Assembly: GCA_964219345.1 (NCBI GenBank) | Contig: CAXPPN010000037.1 | Coordinates: 1 to 49,141, forward strand | Length of the DNA: 49,141 nucleotides | Source: UBA3537 sp964219345 | GTDB taxonomy: Bacteria; Bacteroidota; Bacteroidia; Flavobacteriales; Flavobacteriaceae | Direction: 5' to 3' | In this document: piece by piece, positions 17,143 through 25,835 of the stretch | Position numbering within the stretch: the stretch's first letter is position 1 | Layout of the letters: the number at the start of each line of letters is the position of its first letter | Program-made: the position numbers and the translations under genes | Notes under the pieces: model-generated | Told to the model about the DNA's origin: nothing | Database searches by the model: none | What the model saw: only the letters and a program-made list of their open reading frames with translations

Positions 17143-17203
17143 GTTTACAGATTTTTGTTATAGTAAGAAAACTTCATTTTTTTTTACCAAAACCTACTTT
17201 GTT

Positions 17204-18694
17204 ATGACTTCAAAAAACGACTTTTTCAAACACATTATTAATGGGTATACTTTTAAGGTTAAGTCTATTACCCTAGGAGCTGCAACGCTTAACTCTAAAA
17301 CTCTAACAAATTGCTTTGTCAAAGTTCCCCTAAAAACCATGAATAGACATGGTTTAATTGCAGGAGCAACAGGAACTGGAAAAACAAAAACTTTGCAGGT
17401 ATTAGCCGAGAATTTGAGCGAAAAAGGTGTGCCTGTTTTATTGATGGATGTTAAAGGAGATTTGAGTGGCTTGGCAAAACCAAGCCTAGGACATCCAAAA
17501 ATTGATGAACGCCAAAATGCCATTGGACTTTCTTTTAATCCAAAATCTTTTCCAGTTGAAATTTTGTCATTATCAGAACAAAACGGGGTACGACTACGAG
17601 CAACTGTAAGTGAATTCGGTCCTATTTTGATATCAAGAATTTTGAATCTTACAGACACACAAGCTGGAATTGTAGCTGTCATTTTTAAATACTGTGATGA
17701 CCAGCGCATGCCATTGTTAGATTTAAAAGATTTTAAAAGTGTTTTAAATTTTGCAACCAATGAAGGAAAAGAACAATTTCAAAAAGAATATGGCAGAATT
17801 TCGAAAGCATCAACAGCTGCGATTTTAAGAAAAATCATTGAACTTGAACAACAAGGCGCAGATCTGTTTTTTGGAGAAAAAAGTTTTGATGTTAATGACC
17901 TCATAAGAACTAATAAAAAAGAGGAAGGCTATATCAATATTATTCGATTGGATGATATTCAAGATCGTTCAAAATTGTTTTCCACATTTATGCTTAGTCT
18001 ATTGACAGAATTATATGAAACTTTTCCCGAAGAAGGCGATTTGAGTCAACCAAAACTTGTCCTTTTTATTGATGAAGCACACTTGATTTTTAGTGAAGCT
18101 TCAAAGGTATTATTACACCAAATTGAACATACCATCAAACTTATAAGAAGTAAAGGAGTTGGCATTTATTTTGTGACTCAAAATCCTACAGATATTCGAA
18201 ATAATGTGTTGGGGCAATTGGGTTTAAAAATACAACATTCGCTTAGGGCTTTTACAGCCAAGGACCGAAAAGCCATCAAACTTACAGCACAAAACTATCC
18301 AGAAACTGAATTTTTTGATATTGAAAAAACACTAACTTCTATGGGAATTTGAAAAGCACTTGTGACTGTATTGGATGAAAAAGGACGTCCTACTCCATTG
18401 GCATCTACCCTATTGCAAGCGCCAAAAAGTCGGATGGATATTCTTTCAACTGCTGAATTGTTTGCTCTCAATGAAAGTTCTCAACTGAGTTTGAAATATA
18501 ATGATCTTGTTGACAGAAATAGCGCATATGAAATCTTATCAGCAAAATTTAATAAAATTAATAAAACTCAAACAGAAGCACCTCAAAGAAAATCATCAAA
18601 ATCGAGATCGCAACGACAAAACCCTATTGTTAAAGTGCTTACAAGCGCAACATTTATAAGAGCTGTATTTGGAATTCTTAAAAAAGTCGTTTAG
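17204..18694 (+). pseudogene. HerA-like DUF853 ATPase, interrupted by an in-frame TGA
   Basis: A helicase-HerA-like P-loop ATPase of the DUF853/YjgR type. Read through, it is about 496 residues, the usual size. Walker A GATGTGKT is at 54-61, followed by LLMDVKGDLSGLA; Walker B LFIDEAHL includes Asp290 and Glu291. Codon 383 (18350-18352) is TGA inside the conserved stretch TSMGI-stop-KALVTVLDEKGRPTP. The same frame continues for another 113 codons with clear family similarity and no further damage. One base change (for example GGA to TGA) explains it, so it is either a very recent nonsense mutation or a sequence error. A GTG at 18362 could start a separate C-terminal fragment. The truncated 382-residue product keeps both Walker motifs. 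The cellular role of the family is unknown. A TACTTTG element ends 3 bp before the ATG. Confidence 0.8.
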
Positions 18695-18718
18695 TATTGT
18701 ACCCAATTTAAATTAGCC

Positions 18719-19276
18719 ATGAAAAATTTACTGATTTCTTTTTTTGCATTCACATTTTTTTTGACCGCTTGTAACTCTTCTCCAGACCCTTTTTTAATTA
18801 CCAAACACTCTGTTGGAGAACTCAATGATTCAACAAAAGTAAAGGACTTGAAGCGTGTTTTTGAAACAGATTCTTTAAGTCAATTTATAGATGGTGATGA
18901 ATTTACTGGAAACACCAACATCATTAAGGTTTTTGAAAAAGGAACGCAAAAGTTATTATTGGAACTCAGCCCAAAAGAGGCTCTAGATTCGCTATCCACA
19001 ATTCAAAATGTTAGAATCTTAGACAATCGTTACAAAACAAAAAAAGGTCTTAATAAACTTTCTGATTTTAAAGGCGTAACAGCAAATTACACTATTTCTA
19101 GTATTCAAAACACGCTTAGAAATTTAATTGTTTCAGTTGATGAAATCAATGCTTACTTTACCATTGATAAGAACGAATTACCAGAAAATTTACGCTACGA
19201 TATGAGTAAGAAAATTGAAGTTATTTCTATTCCTCCAACTGCAAAAATTAAAGATTTTTTCATTCAATGGTATTAA
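18719..19276 (+). CDS. Small lipoprotein of unknown function
   Basis: A 185-residue protein with a lipoprotein signal peptide: hydrophobic segment 4-14 and lipobox LTAC with the lipidated Cys18. The residues after the cysteine (NSSPDP) do not show the acidic pair typical of flavobacterial surface lipoproteins, so a periplasmic-facing location is more likely. No known domain is recognised. The mature part is mixed alpha/beta with many charged residues. It lies 24 bp after the broken HerA-like ATPase gene and 43 bp before the hydrolase. Confidence 0.75.
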   Translation: MKNLLISFFAFTFFLTACNSSPDPFLITKHSVGELNDSTKVKDLKRVFETDSLSQFIDGDEFTGNTNIIKVFEKGTQKLLLELSPKEALDSLSTIQNVRILDNRYKTKKGLNKLSDFKGVTANYTISSIQNTLRNLIVSVDEINAYFTIDKNELPENLRYDMSKKIEVISIPPTAKIKDFFIQWY

Positions 19277-19319
19277 ATCCAAATTTAAAACCTTTCTTTA
19301 AAAAAAATAGATTAACCAA

Positions 19320-20144
19320 ATGAATGAATTCATTCCAAAATTTGTAGGTCAGTGTTTAAATTTTTTAAGTTTTTTCAACACCTCTTTGGCATCAAAATGG
19401 GCGCTTAATTTATTTTCTGCACCACTAAAAGGACGTTTAAAAGCACCTCATCCAACTCTGGAAAAAGCAAAAAAAGAAGTGTTTTATTATAATAATATTC
19501 CAATTCAAACCTACCATTGGCAAGGAAAAAAAGATACAGTATTATTGGTGCATGGCTGGGAAAGCAACTCTGGAAGATGGAAGAATATTATTCAAAGACT
19601 GCAACAAGAAGAATATAATATTGTTGCACTAGATGCACCTGCTCATGGTGCTTCTGGCAGCTCAAGTTTCAATGCTATTTTGTATTCAAAATTCATAACA
19701 GTTGTTTCGAAAAATTTTAAACCTAATTTCTTTATTGGCCATTCTGTTGGAGGCATGGCGATTTCATTTTTTTTAAAAAACAATAACTATACCTTTGGTG
19801 AAAAAGTAGTGTTTTTGGGTGTCCCATCTGGTTTTCCTGGAATATTGAATAATTATATAAAACTAATGGGCTACAACACTAAAATCTCAGAGGGACTAGA
19901 ACTTTGCATTCAGAGAAAATTTAATCAACCTTCCACATATTTTAATACTTCCCATTTTATAAAACATATGGATTCGAAAGGTTTAATTATTCACGATGAA
20001 AATGATCCTGTGATTCCATTTTCAGATGCAATTGAAATACAATCTAACTTCAAAAATAGTAGGTTAGTTTCCACAAAAGGTCTTGGTCATGGCCTAAAAG
20101 GAAAACAAGTTATTGATCATATAATCGACTTTCTAAAGGACTAA
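19320..20144 (+). CDS. Alpha/beta hydrolase
   Basis: A 274-residue alpha/beta-hydrolase fold protein. The nucleophile elbow GHSVGG places Ser142. Asp229 (HDENDPVIP) and His257 (GLGHG) complete the triad in the expected order. The oxyanion region VLLVHGWESNSGRW lies near residue 76. There is no convincing signal peptide, though the first 40 residues are hydrophobic and aromatic, so membrane association cannot be excluded. Substrate unknown; an esterase- or lipase-like role is likely. It ends 19 bp before rluF. Confidence 0.9.
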   Translation: MNEFIPKFVGQCLNFLSFFNTSLASKWALNLFSAPLKGRLKAPHPTLEKAKKEVFYYNNIPIQTYHWQGKKDTVLLVHGWESNSGRWKNIIQRLQQEEYNIVALDAPAHGASGSSSFNAILYSKFITVVSKNFKPNFFIGHSVGGMAISFFLKNNNYTFGEKVVFLGVPSGFPGILNNYIKLMGYNTKISEGLELCIQRKFNQPSTYFNTSHFIKHMDSKGLIIHDENDPVIPFSDAIEIQSNFKNSRLVSTKGLGHGLKGKQVIDHIIDFLKD

Positions 20145-20151
20145 AGTTTTG

Positions 20152-20159
20152 TACCTTTA
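20152..20159 (+). promoter_or_regulatory. rluF -7-like box abutting the start codon
   Basis: TACCTTTA matches TAnnTTTG except for the last base. Its end is 4 nt before the rluF ATG (20164), so initiation here would give a leaderless transcript. The preceding TTG at 20149 could be mistaken for an alternative start. Confidence 0.5.
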
Positions 20160-20163
20160 CACC

Positions 20164-20889
20164 ATGGAAGAAAGCTTAAAAAGACTTAATAAATATCTTA
20201 GCGAAGCTGGATATTGCTCTCGAAGAGTTGCCGATAAGTTAATTGAGGAAGGGCGGGTAACCCTCAATGGAATAGTTCCAGAAATGGGAACAAAAGTTGC
20301 ACCAAATGATATTGTTGAAGTTGATGGAGAACAAATTTTTAACACCAAAGTCAAACGCACCTACATTGCATTCAACAAACCTGTAGGAATTGTATGCACT
20401 ACCGATACTCGAGTTGAAAAAAATAATATTATCGATTACATAAACTACCCAACTCGTATTTTCCCTATTGGAAGACTTGACAAAGATAGCGAAGGGTTAA
20501 TTTTATTGACAGATGATGGTGATATTGTCAATAAAATTTTACGAGCGAGTAATAACCATGAAAAAGAATATATTGTTTCTGTAGACAAACCCATTTCCCA
20601 GACTTTCGTTGAGCGTATGTCTAGCGGAGTGCCTATTCTAAATACGACAACAAAACAATGTAAGGTTAAGAAAATAAGTCAAAAAACCTTTAAAATTGTT
20701 CTAACTCAAGGGCTAAATCGACAAATCCGAAGAATGTGTGAATATCTTGGATACGAAGTAAAATCGCTTCAACGAACGCGAATTATGAATATCCATTTAA
20801 AAAGCTCTTTGGGGACATACAGAGAACTGTCTGAGGAGGAATTAACAACACTGAATTCCTTGCTAAAAAATTCTAAAAAAACATGGTAA
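20164..20889 (+). CDS. rluF: 23S rRNA pseudouridine(2604) synthase RluF
   Basis: Isomerises a uridine of 23S rRNA to pseudouridine. The N-terminal S4 RNA-binding domain (about 5-60, RLNKYLSEAGYCSRR) is followed by the RsuA/RluB-type catalytic domain. The catalytic Asp106 lies in GRLDKDSEGL, and the C-terminal motif is QGLNRQIRRMCEYLGYEVK. The stretches KEYIVSVDKPI and RTRIMNI match RluF rather than RluB, RluE or RsuA. I start at the ATG at 20164 (241 residues) rather than the upstream TTG, which falls in promoter-like sequence. The end overlaps the VOC gene by 7 bp. Confidence 0.9.
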   Translation: MEESLKRLNKYLSEAGYCSRRVADKLIEEGRVTLNGIVPEMGTKVAPNDIVEVDGEQIFNTKVKRTYIAFNKPVGIVCTTDTRVEKNNIIDYINYPTRIFPIGRLDKDSEGLILLTDDGDIVNKILRASNNHEKEYIVSVDKPISQTFVERMSSGVPILNTTTKQCKVKKISQKTFKIVLTQGLNRQIRRMCEYLGYEVKSLQRTRIMNIHLKSSLGTYRELSEEELTTLNSLLKNSKKTW

Positions 20890-21314
20890 AATCTACAAAA
20901 ATAAGTCCGTTTCATCTCGCCATTCCAGTTTGGAATTTGGAAGAATGTAGAAAATTTTATGCAGATATTTTGGAATGTCCTCAAGGGCGAAGCAGTACAC
21001 ATTGGGTAGATTTTAATTTATTTGGACACCAATTAGTCATCCATTATAAGCCAAAAAATGAAAATCAAAACCATTGCAACGAAGTGGACGGAAAGCAAGT
21101 TCCTGTTCCACATTTTGGTGTGGTTTTGCCCTGGCAGACATTTCATGATTTTGCTGAAAAATTAAAACAAAAAGGTATACAGTTTATCATTGAACCCTAC
21201 ATTCGCTTTGAAGGCGAAGTGGGCGAACAAGCGACTTTGTTTTTCCTAGATCCATCTGGAAATGCATTAGAATTCAAGGCCTTTAAAAATCCGAATCAGC
21301 TTTTTGCAAAGTAA
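20883..21314 (+). CDS. VOC-family (glyoxalase-like) protein
   Basis: A 143-residue single-module vicinal-oxygen-chelate fold protein (FHLAIPVWNLEECRKFYADIL at the start, EQATLFFLDPSGNALEFKAF at the end). Candidate metal ligands are His11, a mid-protein His (HFGVVL) and the Glu of ALEFK. Members include glyoxalases, dioxygenases and fosfomycin-resistance proteins, so the reaction cannot be told. Its ATG overlaps the 3' end of rluF, which suggests coupled translation. It converges on folD with a gap of only 4 bp and no terminator between them. Confidence 0.88.
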   Translation: MVKSTKISPFHLAIPVWNLEECRKFYADILECPQGRSSTHWVDFNLFGHQLVIHYKPKNENQNHCNEVDGKQVPVPHFGVVLPWQTFHDFAEKLKQKGIQFIIEPYIRFEGEVGEQATLFFLDPSGNALEFKAFKNPNQLFAK

Positions 21315-21318
21315 TATA

Positions 21319-22200
21319 TTAGTGGGCTTCTGCTCTTTGTCGTGCAAGCAGAGTGTTTTTCAAAAGCATTGCAATGGTCATTGGGCCCACACCTCCAGGA
21401 ACAGGCGTAATATAACTAGCTTTTTCTGCAACACTATCAAAATGTACATCTCCGACAATTCTATAACCTCGCTTTTTTGAATCATCTGGAACTCTTGTAA
21501 TTCCAACATCTATTACAACAGCATCTTTTTTAACCATATCTGCAGTCAAAAATTCTGGAATTCCTAAGGCTGCAACAATAATATCAGCTTCTTTTGTTAG
21601 AGCCGCTAAATTTGAAGTCCGGCTATGAGCTACTGTAACTGTTGCGTTGCCAGCAGGGCGTTTTTGACTCATTAATATACTCATTGGTCGACCAACAATA
21701 TGACTTCTTCCAATAACTACTACATGTTTTCCTGATGTTGGGATTTCATAGCGTTCCAAAAGTTCCATTATTCCATACGGAGTTGCAGAAATGAATGTAG
21801 GCAAATCGAGTGTTAATCTTCCAACATTCATAGGGTGAAAACCATCTACATCCTTGTCTGGATGAACAGCCATAAGAATTTTCTGTTCGTCTATATGTTT
21901 AGGTAAAGGCAATTGAACAATAAAACCATCGATTTCTGGATTATCGTTGAGTGCTTTAATTTGATTTAGCAGCTCTTGTTCTGATGTTTCTTCTGGTAAA
22001 TCAATCAGTGTTGATTCAAATCCAACAAGCTCGCAGGCCTTAACTTTTGCACCTACATAAGTCATACTAGCACCATTTGTTCCCACAAGTACGGCCGCCA
22101 AATGAGGTACTTTGATACTGTTTTTTTTCATTCCAGAGACTGTTTTAGCGATCTCTTCTTTGATTTGGGCACTGGTTTGTTTTCCGTCAAGTAATATCAT
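21319..22200 (-). CDS. folD: Bifunctional methylene-THF dehydrogenase/cyclohydrolase
   Basis: Interconverts 5,10-methylene-, 5,10-methenyl- and 10-formyl-tetrahydrofolate, supplying one-carbon units for purines and formyl-Met-tRNA. The 293-residue protein has the catalytic Tyr48-x3-Lys52 pair (YVGAK), the loop GFIVQLPLP, PCTP-type region replaced by SATPYGIMELL, the nucleotide-binding VVIGRSHIVGRP and the signature PVPGGVGPMTIAMLL. It begins 18 bp after ffh and is probably co-transcribed with it. Folate genes folE and folC are elsewhere in the window. Confidence 0.96.
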   Translation of the reverse strand: MILLDGKQTSAQIKEEIAKTVSGMKKNSIKVPHLAAVLVGTNGASMTYVGAKVKACELVGFESTLIDLPEETSEQELLNQIKALNDNPEIDGFIVQLPLPKHIDEQKILMAVHPDKDVDGFHPMNVGRLTLDLPTFISATPYGIMELLERYEIPTSGKHVVVIGRSHIVGRPMSILMSQKRPAGNATVTVAHSRTSNLAALTKEADIIVAALGIPEFLTADMVKKDAVVIDVGITRVPDDSKKRGYRIVGDVHFDSVAEKASYITPVPGGVGPMTIAMLLKNTLLARQRAEAH

Positions 22201-22218
22201 AATCCAATTTGTGTCGCC

Positions 22219-23550
22219 CTATCTTGGCATGTTTTTCATCATTTGCATCATTGTTCTCCCCTTGCTACCTTGCATCATTTTCATCATTTTACTCATTTGA
22301 TTGAATTGCTTCATCAATTTATTAACTTCTTGAATAGAAGTTCCTGAGCCTGCGCCAATACGCTTTTTACGACTTGCATTGATTAAAGATGGGTTCGAAC
22401 GCTCTTTTGGGGTCATTGAATGAATGATAGCTTCTATGTGCTTAAAAGCATCATCATCAATATCTATATCCTTTGTTATTTTTCCCATTCCTGGAATCAT
22501 CCCAACAAGGTCTTTCATATTTCCCATTTTCTTAATCTGTTGTATTTGAGAAAGAAAATCATCAAAACCGAATTGATTTTTTGCAATTTTTTTCTGAATC
22601 TTTCGAGCTTCTTGCTCATCAAACTGTTCCTGAGCACGCTCTACAAGAGACACCACGTCACCCATACCCAAAATTCGATCGGCCATACGCGCTGGGTAGA
22701 AAACGTCTATAGCTTCCATTTTTTCTCCAGTACCAATGAATTTGATTGGCTTATTGACAACAGATTTAATTGAAATTGCTGCACCGCCTCGAGTATCTCC
22801 ATCTAGTTTTGTAAGAATAACGCCGTCAAAATTTAAAATATCATTAAAGGCTTTGGCAGTATTAACAGCGTCTTGTCCTGTCATGGAATCGACTACAAAT
22901 AACGTTTCTTGCGGCGTAATAGCCTTGTGAATATTTGCAATTTCTGTCATCATTTCCTCATCAACAGCCAATCGCCCAGCCGTATCAATAACTACTACAT
23001 TACAGCCTTTAGATTTTGCTTCTGCAATACCAGCAAGGGCGATCGCCACTGGATCGTTATTCCCAGGGTCACTATATACTTCAGCGCCTATTTGTTCTCC
23101 AACAATATGCAACTGATCGATGGCCGCAGGACGGTACACGTCACAAGCGACAAGCATTGGGGTTTTAGATTTTTTTGTTTTTAGAAATTTTGCGAGTTTT
23201 CCAGAAAACGTAGTTTTACCAGAACCTTGCAATCCAGACATTAAAATAACGGATGGATTTCCAGATAAATTAATTCCTTCTGCATCACCTCCCATAAGTT
23301 CAGTAAGTTCATCCTTTACAATTTTGACCATCAACTGACCGGGTTGTAAAGTGGTCAAAACATTTTGACCAAGTGCTTTTTCTTTTACAGTGTTTGTAAA
23401 TTCTTTAGCAATTTTATAATTGACATCAGCGTCTAGCAACGCACGTCGAACTTCCTTGAGTGTTTCGGCAACATTGATTTCGGTGATGCTTCCATGTCCT
23501 TTGAGGACGTGTAGTGCTTTATCTAATTTTTCGCTTAAACTATTGAACAT
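22219..23550 (-). CDS. ffh: Signal recognition particle protein Ffh
   Basis: GTPase that binds signal sequences and 4.5S RNA and delivers ribosomes to FtsY at the membrane. Domain N is about 1-90. The G domain has GLQGSGKTT (106-114), DVYRPAA, DTAGR and TKLDGD. The M domain from about 295 ends in a methionine-rich tail (MSKMMKMMQGSKG). The length of 443 residues is typical. It has a perfect -7 box at 23572-23579. No SRP RNA gene is seen beside it. Confidence 0.97.
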   Translation of the reverse strand: MFNSLSEKLDKALHVLKGHGSITEINVAETLKEVRRALLDADVNYKIAKEFTNTVKEKALGQNVLTTLQPGQLMVKIVKDELTELMGGDAEGINLSGNPSVILMSGLQGSGKTTFSGKLAKFLKTKKSKTPMLVACDVYRPAAIDQLHIVGEQIGAEVYSDPGNNDPVAIALAGIAEAKSKGCNVVVIDTAGRLAVDEEMMTEIANIHKAITPQETLFVVDSMTGQDAVNTAKAFNDILNFDGVILTKLDGDTRGGAAISIKSVVNKPIKFIGTGEKMEAIDVFYPARMADRILGMGDVVSLVERAQEQFDEQEARKIQKKIAKNQFGFDDFLSQIQQIKKMGNMKDLVGMIPGMGKITKDIDIDDDAFKHIEAIIHSMTPKERSNPSLINASRKKRIGAGSGTSIQEVNKLMKQFNQMSKMMKMMQGSKGRTMMQMMKNMPR

Positions 23551-23571
23551 TAGGTGTGAAAATTTAATTCA

Positions 23572-23579
23572 CAAAAATA
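23572..23579 (-). promoter_or_regulatory. ffh -7 promoter box
   Basis: Minus-strand TATTTTTG, a perfect TAnnTTTG, 21 bp upstream of the ffh ATG; predicted leader about 15-20 nt. Confidence 0.55.
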
Positions 23580-23631
23580 GCGAATTATTTTATTTTATTC
23601 GAGTTAATAAGACGTTAAACCTTGTCATTAA

Positions 23632-24321
23632 TTAAGGTGTAGAACTTGAAACTTGCAAAAGTTTTCCGTTATAGAACTGCTGCCCTTTTTCAGAAAATTC
23701 AAAAATATATGTTGCCATTTCAAGTGGAGTTGTAGGGGCTTTATATCCTGGGAAAGCCTCTTCTAACATCTCTGTTTGAACGGCTCCTAAAGCTAGCACA
23801 TTAAAAGATGGTCCTGTTTCTTTGTATTCTTCGGCCAACAATTCTGTAAGTGTAATAACAGCGCCTTTACTGGAACTATATGCAGAGAGTCCAGCAAATT
23901 TCATTGAACCCTGAACACCACCCATAGAACTTATGGTTACCACATGCCCTTTTGGTTGCATAAAAGGAATCACACGTCTGGTAAGCTCTGCAACACCAAA
24001 AACGTTGGTAGCATACACCTCTTTAAATTCTTCAATTGTGGTTTCAGAAAAAGGTTTGTTTACAATTGCACCCGCATTATTTATAAGGATATCAACATGA
24101 GTCCATTCTTTTTGTATAAAATTCTCAACACGACTATAGTACTCAGGATGATTTAAATCAAAAGATAATGCGGTAATATTTTCATAATTTAAATTTGAAA
24201 CAGGTTTTGCATTTCGTGATAATGCCAAAACAGCATAACCTGCTTTATGAAAAAGATGGATTAGCTCAAAACCAATTCCGCGACTTGTCCCTGTAATAAT
24301 GACTGTTTTTGTGGGTTTCAT
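23632..24321 (-). CDS. Short-chain dehydrogenase/reductase
   Basis: A 229-residue classical SDR. The dinucleotide-binding motif TGTSRGIG is at 10-17, NNAG at about residue 85 and the catalytic Tyr148-x3-Lys152 in YSSSKGA. Ser in TISSMGG is the third catalytic residue. It probably uses NADP(H), suggested by the basic residue after the glycine motif. Substrate unknown. It stands alone between ffh and the YwaF-like gene. Confidence 0.92.
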   Translation of the reverse strand: MKPTKTVIITGTSRGIGFELIHLFHKAGYAVLALSRNAKPVSNLNYENITALSFDLNHPEYYSRVENFIQKEWTHVDILINNAGAIVNKPFSETTIEEFKEVYATNVFGVAELTRRVIPFMQPKGHVVTISSMGGVQGSMKFAGLSAYSSSKGAVITLTELLAEEYKETGPSFNVLALGAVQTEMLEEAFPGYKAPTTPLEMATYIFEFSEKGQQFYNGKLLQVSSSTP

Positions 24322-24362
24322 AATAGAAAATTATTAAACGTTACGAAGATACTAAAGGCAAA

Positions 24363-25094
24363 TTAAACAGAAAAATTAAAAATTTGGCGTAAGCGAATTT
24401 TTGAACTATAAAATAACACTAACAAAAGTACAATCATAAACACTTCAAACCAAAGCACATAGTATGGCCATTCACCAATGACTAAAGGATTTTTTACTTG
24501 TGGAGGTTCGGCCAAATACATATAATTTCCACCCACATAAAAGTTAAAAGGCATAATGATAGCCAATAAAACATTAAGAGCAATAAATGTCCTAATCATA
24601 GATTTTTTGGTAAGTTCCATCCCGTAATTTTGAAGCAAATAAATGGGCATCACCAAAATTATAGAGTGACGGACATAATATTCTAAATATGCAAATTGAC
24701 TCCCATCATAACTATTCATTTGTGGAGTAAGCATAGACATAATTCCACCAATAATACCTGTATAAAACACAAAATCAAAAAGCACTTGTTTACGCTTTAA
24801 AAAAGGAAGTATAGCGCAAATAAGCCCAGAAATACCACAAAGGTGAAGAGGCAAATCAGTCGCTGTATTCCAATCGCCGATGAGGTATGATCTTAAAGGA
24901 CTGTAAATGGATGAAAACACCAAAATAAGTCCCATTGCATACAAAACATAAGTATTTTGTTTTTTATTCAAAAAACGACCTAATGCAAGTACTGACAACA
25001 TGGAAATCAAAGCAATAAGATTATTACGCACCCATTCCTCTGTCATAAATTCAATAATATAATTGGGATATTTATTATTTAAAACACTAATCAA
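24363..25094 (-). CDS. YwaF-like integral membrane protein (TIGR02206 type)
   Basis: A 243-residue polytopic membrane protein with about six to seven hydrophobic helices. Features resembling the YwaF/TIGR02206 family are DLPLHLCGISG, a GGIMSMLTP turn and the C-terminal GGNYMYLAEPP followed by WPYYVLWFE. No biochemical function is established for the family. ATG codons at 25094 and 25046 (MTEEWVRNN) are both plausible starts; the second gives a more family-like N-terminus. It has a -7 box at 25157-25164, back to back with the tRNA-Val promoter. Confidence 0.8.
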   Translation of the reverse strand: MISVLNNKYPNYIIEFMTEEWVRNNLIALISMLSVLALGRFLNKKQNTYVLYAMGLILVFSSIYSPLRSYLIGDWNTATDLPLHLCGISGLICAILPFLKRKQVLFDFVFYTGIIGGIMSMLTPQMNSYDGSQFAYLEYYVRHSIILVMPIYLLQNYGMELTKKSMIRTFIALNVLLAIIMPFNFYVGGNYMYLAEPPQVKNPLVIGEWPYYVLWFEVFMIVLLLVLFYSSKIRLRQIFNFSV

Positions 25095-25156
25095 TTGAAG
25101 TTCGTTTTGGTTAAATTTTGTGTTGCTAATTAAGTTATTAATAAAAGCGTATAGTT

Positions 25157-25164
25157 CAAAGATA
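25157..25164 (-). promoter_or_regulatory. -7 box of the YwaF-like gene
   Basis: Minus-strand TATCTTTG, perfect TAnnTTTG. It lies 4 bp from the oppositely oriented -7 box of tRNA-Val, so the two promoters cannot easily be occupied together. Confidence 0.55.
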
Positions 25165-25168
25165 TTAT

Positions 25169-25176
25169 TATTTTTG
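25169..25176 (+). promoter_or_regulatory. -7 box of tRNA-Val(GAC)
   Basis: TATTTTTG, perfect TAnnTTTG, 12 bp upstream of the mature tRNA 5' end. Confidence 0.65.
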
Positions 25177-25188
25177 TAAATCTAAAAT

Positions 25189-25263
25189 GGGTCATTAACT
25201 CAGTTGGTTCAGAGTGTTACCTTGACAGGGTAGAAGTCACTGGTTCGAATCCAGTATGACCCA
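25189..25263 (+). tRNA. tRNA-Val(GAC)
   Basis: Complete cloverleaf: acceptor stem GGGTCAT/ATGACCC, D arm with AGTTGG, anticodon stem TTACC/GGTAG with loop TTGACAG (anticodon GAC), T arm ACTGG-TTCGAAT-CCAGT and discriminator A. The next bases are CAA, so CCA is not fully encoded. Reads GUC and GUU valine codons. The second valine isoacceptor is at 41000-41074. Confidence 0.96.
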
Positions 25264-25304
25264 CAAAACTTAATAAACTCAAATAAAAGTTTTTTCCGTT
25301 ATTT

Positions 25305-25835
25305 TTAAAAAGAAAAGTTGATATTGATAATACCTAATTCTCCAATACCAGAGCTAAAAATTGTATTACTATTATCAATTGGACTATTATCAACATCTTT
25401 TATGATTAATGTTTTAATAAAAAGTCCAGGTTCTGTTGAAATTGAAAAACTTTCACTTATTACATATTCAGCTCTAAAAAAAGGTACAAGATTAAATTCA
25501 TAATATTTTCGTTCGGACTGAATATTATCAGTATAACTTAAAGCCAAATCTAAACCGTAGTAAAAAATCCATTTTTTTGATGAATTAAAGGCTATATCAA
25601 TACCTGGTTTTACCCCTATACTAAATTCATTTTCACTTTCCTGAAAATATTTTAATCCGAAACGTAGGTGCTTATTTTCTTTTATTTGTCGACGAAAACC
25701 AAGGTTGTATGAGCTATTACTAGAATTGAACAAAGCTGGGATTATATCATCAGCATTTAAATATATTTGATTTTTTTGTTCTTGAGCAGAGAGAATTGCA
25801 CTAAAGAAAAAAAGTATACAATAGATTTTATTCAT
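25305..25835 (-). CDS. Exported beta-barrel-like protein of unknown function
   Basis: A 176-residue protein with a signal peptide (1-17, ending ILSAQ). The mature part has regularly alternating strands (RFGLKYFQES, IFYYGLDLALSY, YEFNLVPFFRAEY) and a terminal IININFSF, as in small outer-membrane barrels. No named family is recognised. Its ATG lies 8 bp inside the 3' end of the lipoprotein gene at 25828-26931, so the two are translationally coupled and probably work together at the outer membrane. Confidence 0.7.
   Translation of the reverse strand: MNKIYCILFFFSAILSAQEQKNQIYLNADDIIPALFNSSNSSYNLGFRRQIKENKHLRFGLKYFQESENEFSIGVKPGIDIAFNSSKKWIFYYGLDLALSYTDNIQSERKYYEFNLVPFFRAEYVISESFSISTEPGLFIKTLIIKDVDNSPIDNSNTIFSSGIGELGIININFSF

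Noticed and set aside
18350..18352. The TGA as a selenocysteine codon or a programmed read-through
   Set aside because: The family has no selenocysteine or cysteine at this position that I know of, no SECIS-like hairpin is evident just downstream, and a single substitution is simpler.
17204..18694. HerA-like ATPase as part of an anti-phage system (HerA with SIR2, DUF4297 or nuclease partner)
   Set aside because: The protein is of the stand-alone DUF853 type, and no nuclease, SIR2 or other defence gene lies beside it; neighbours are housekeeping genes.
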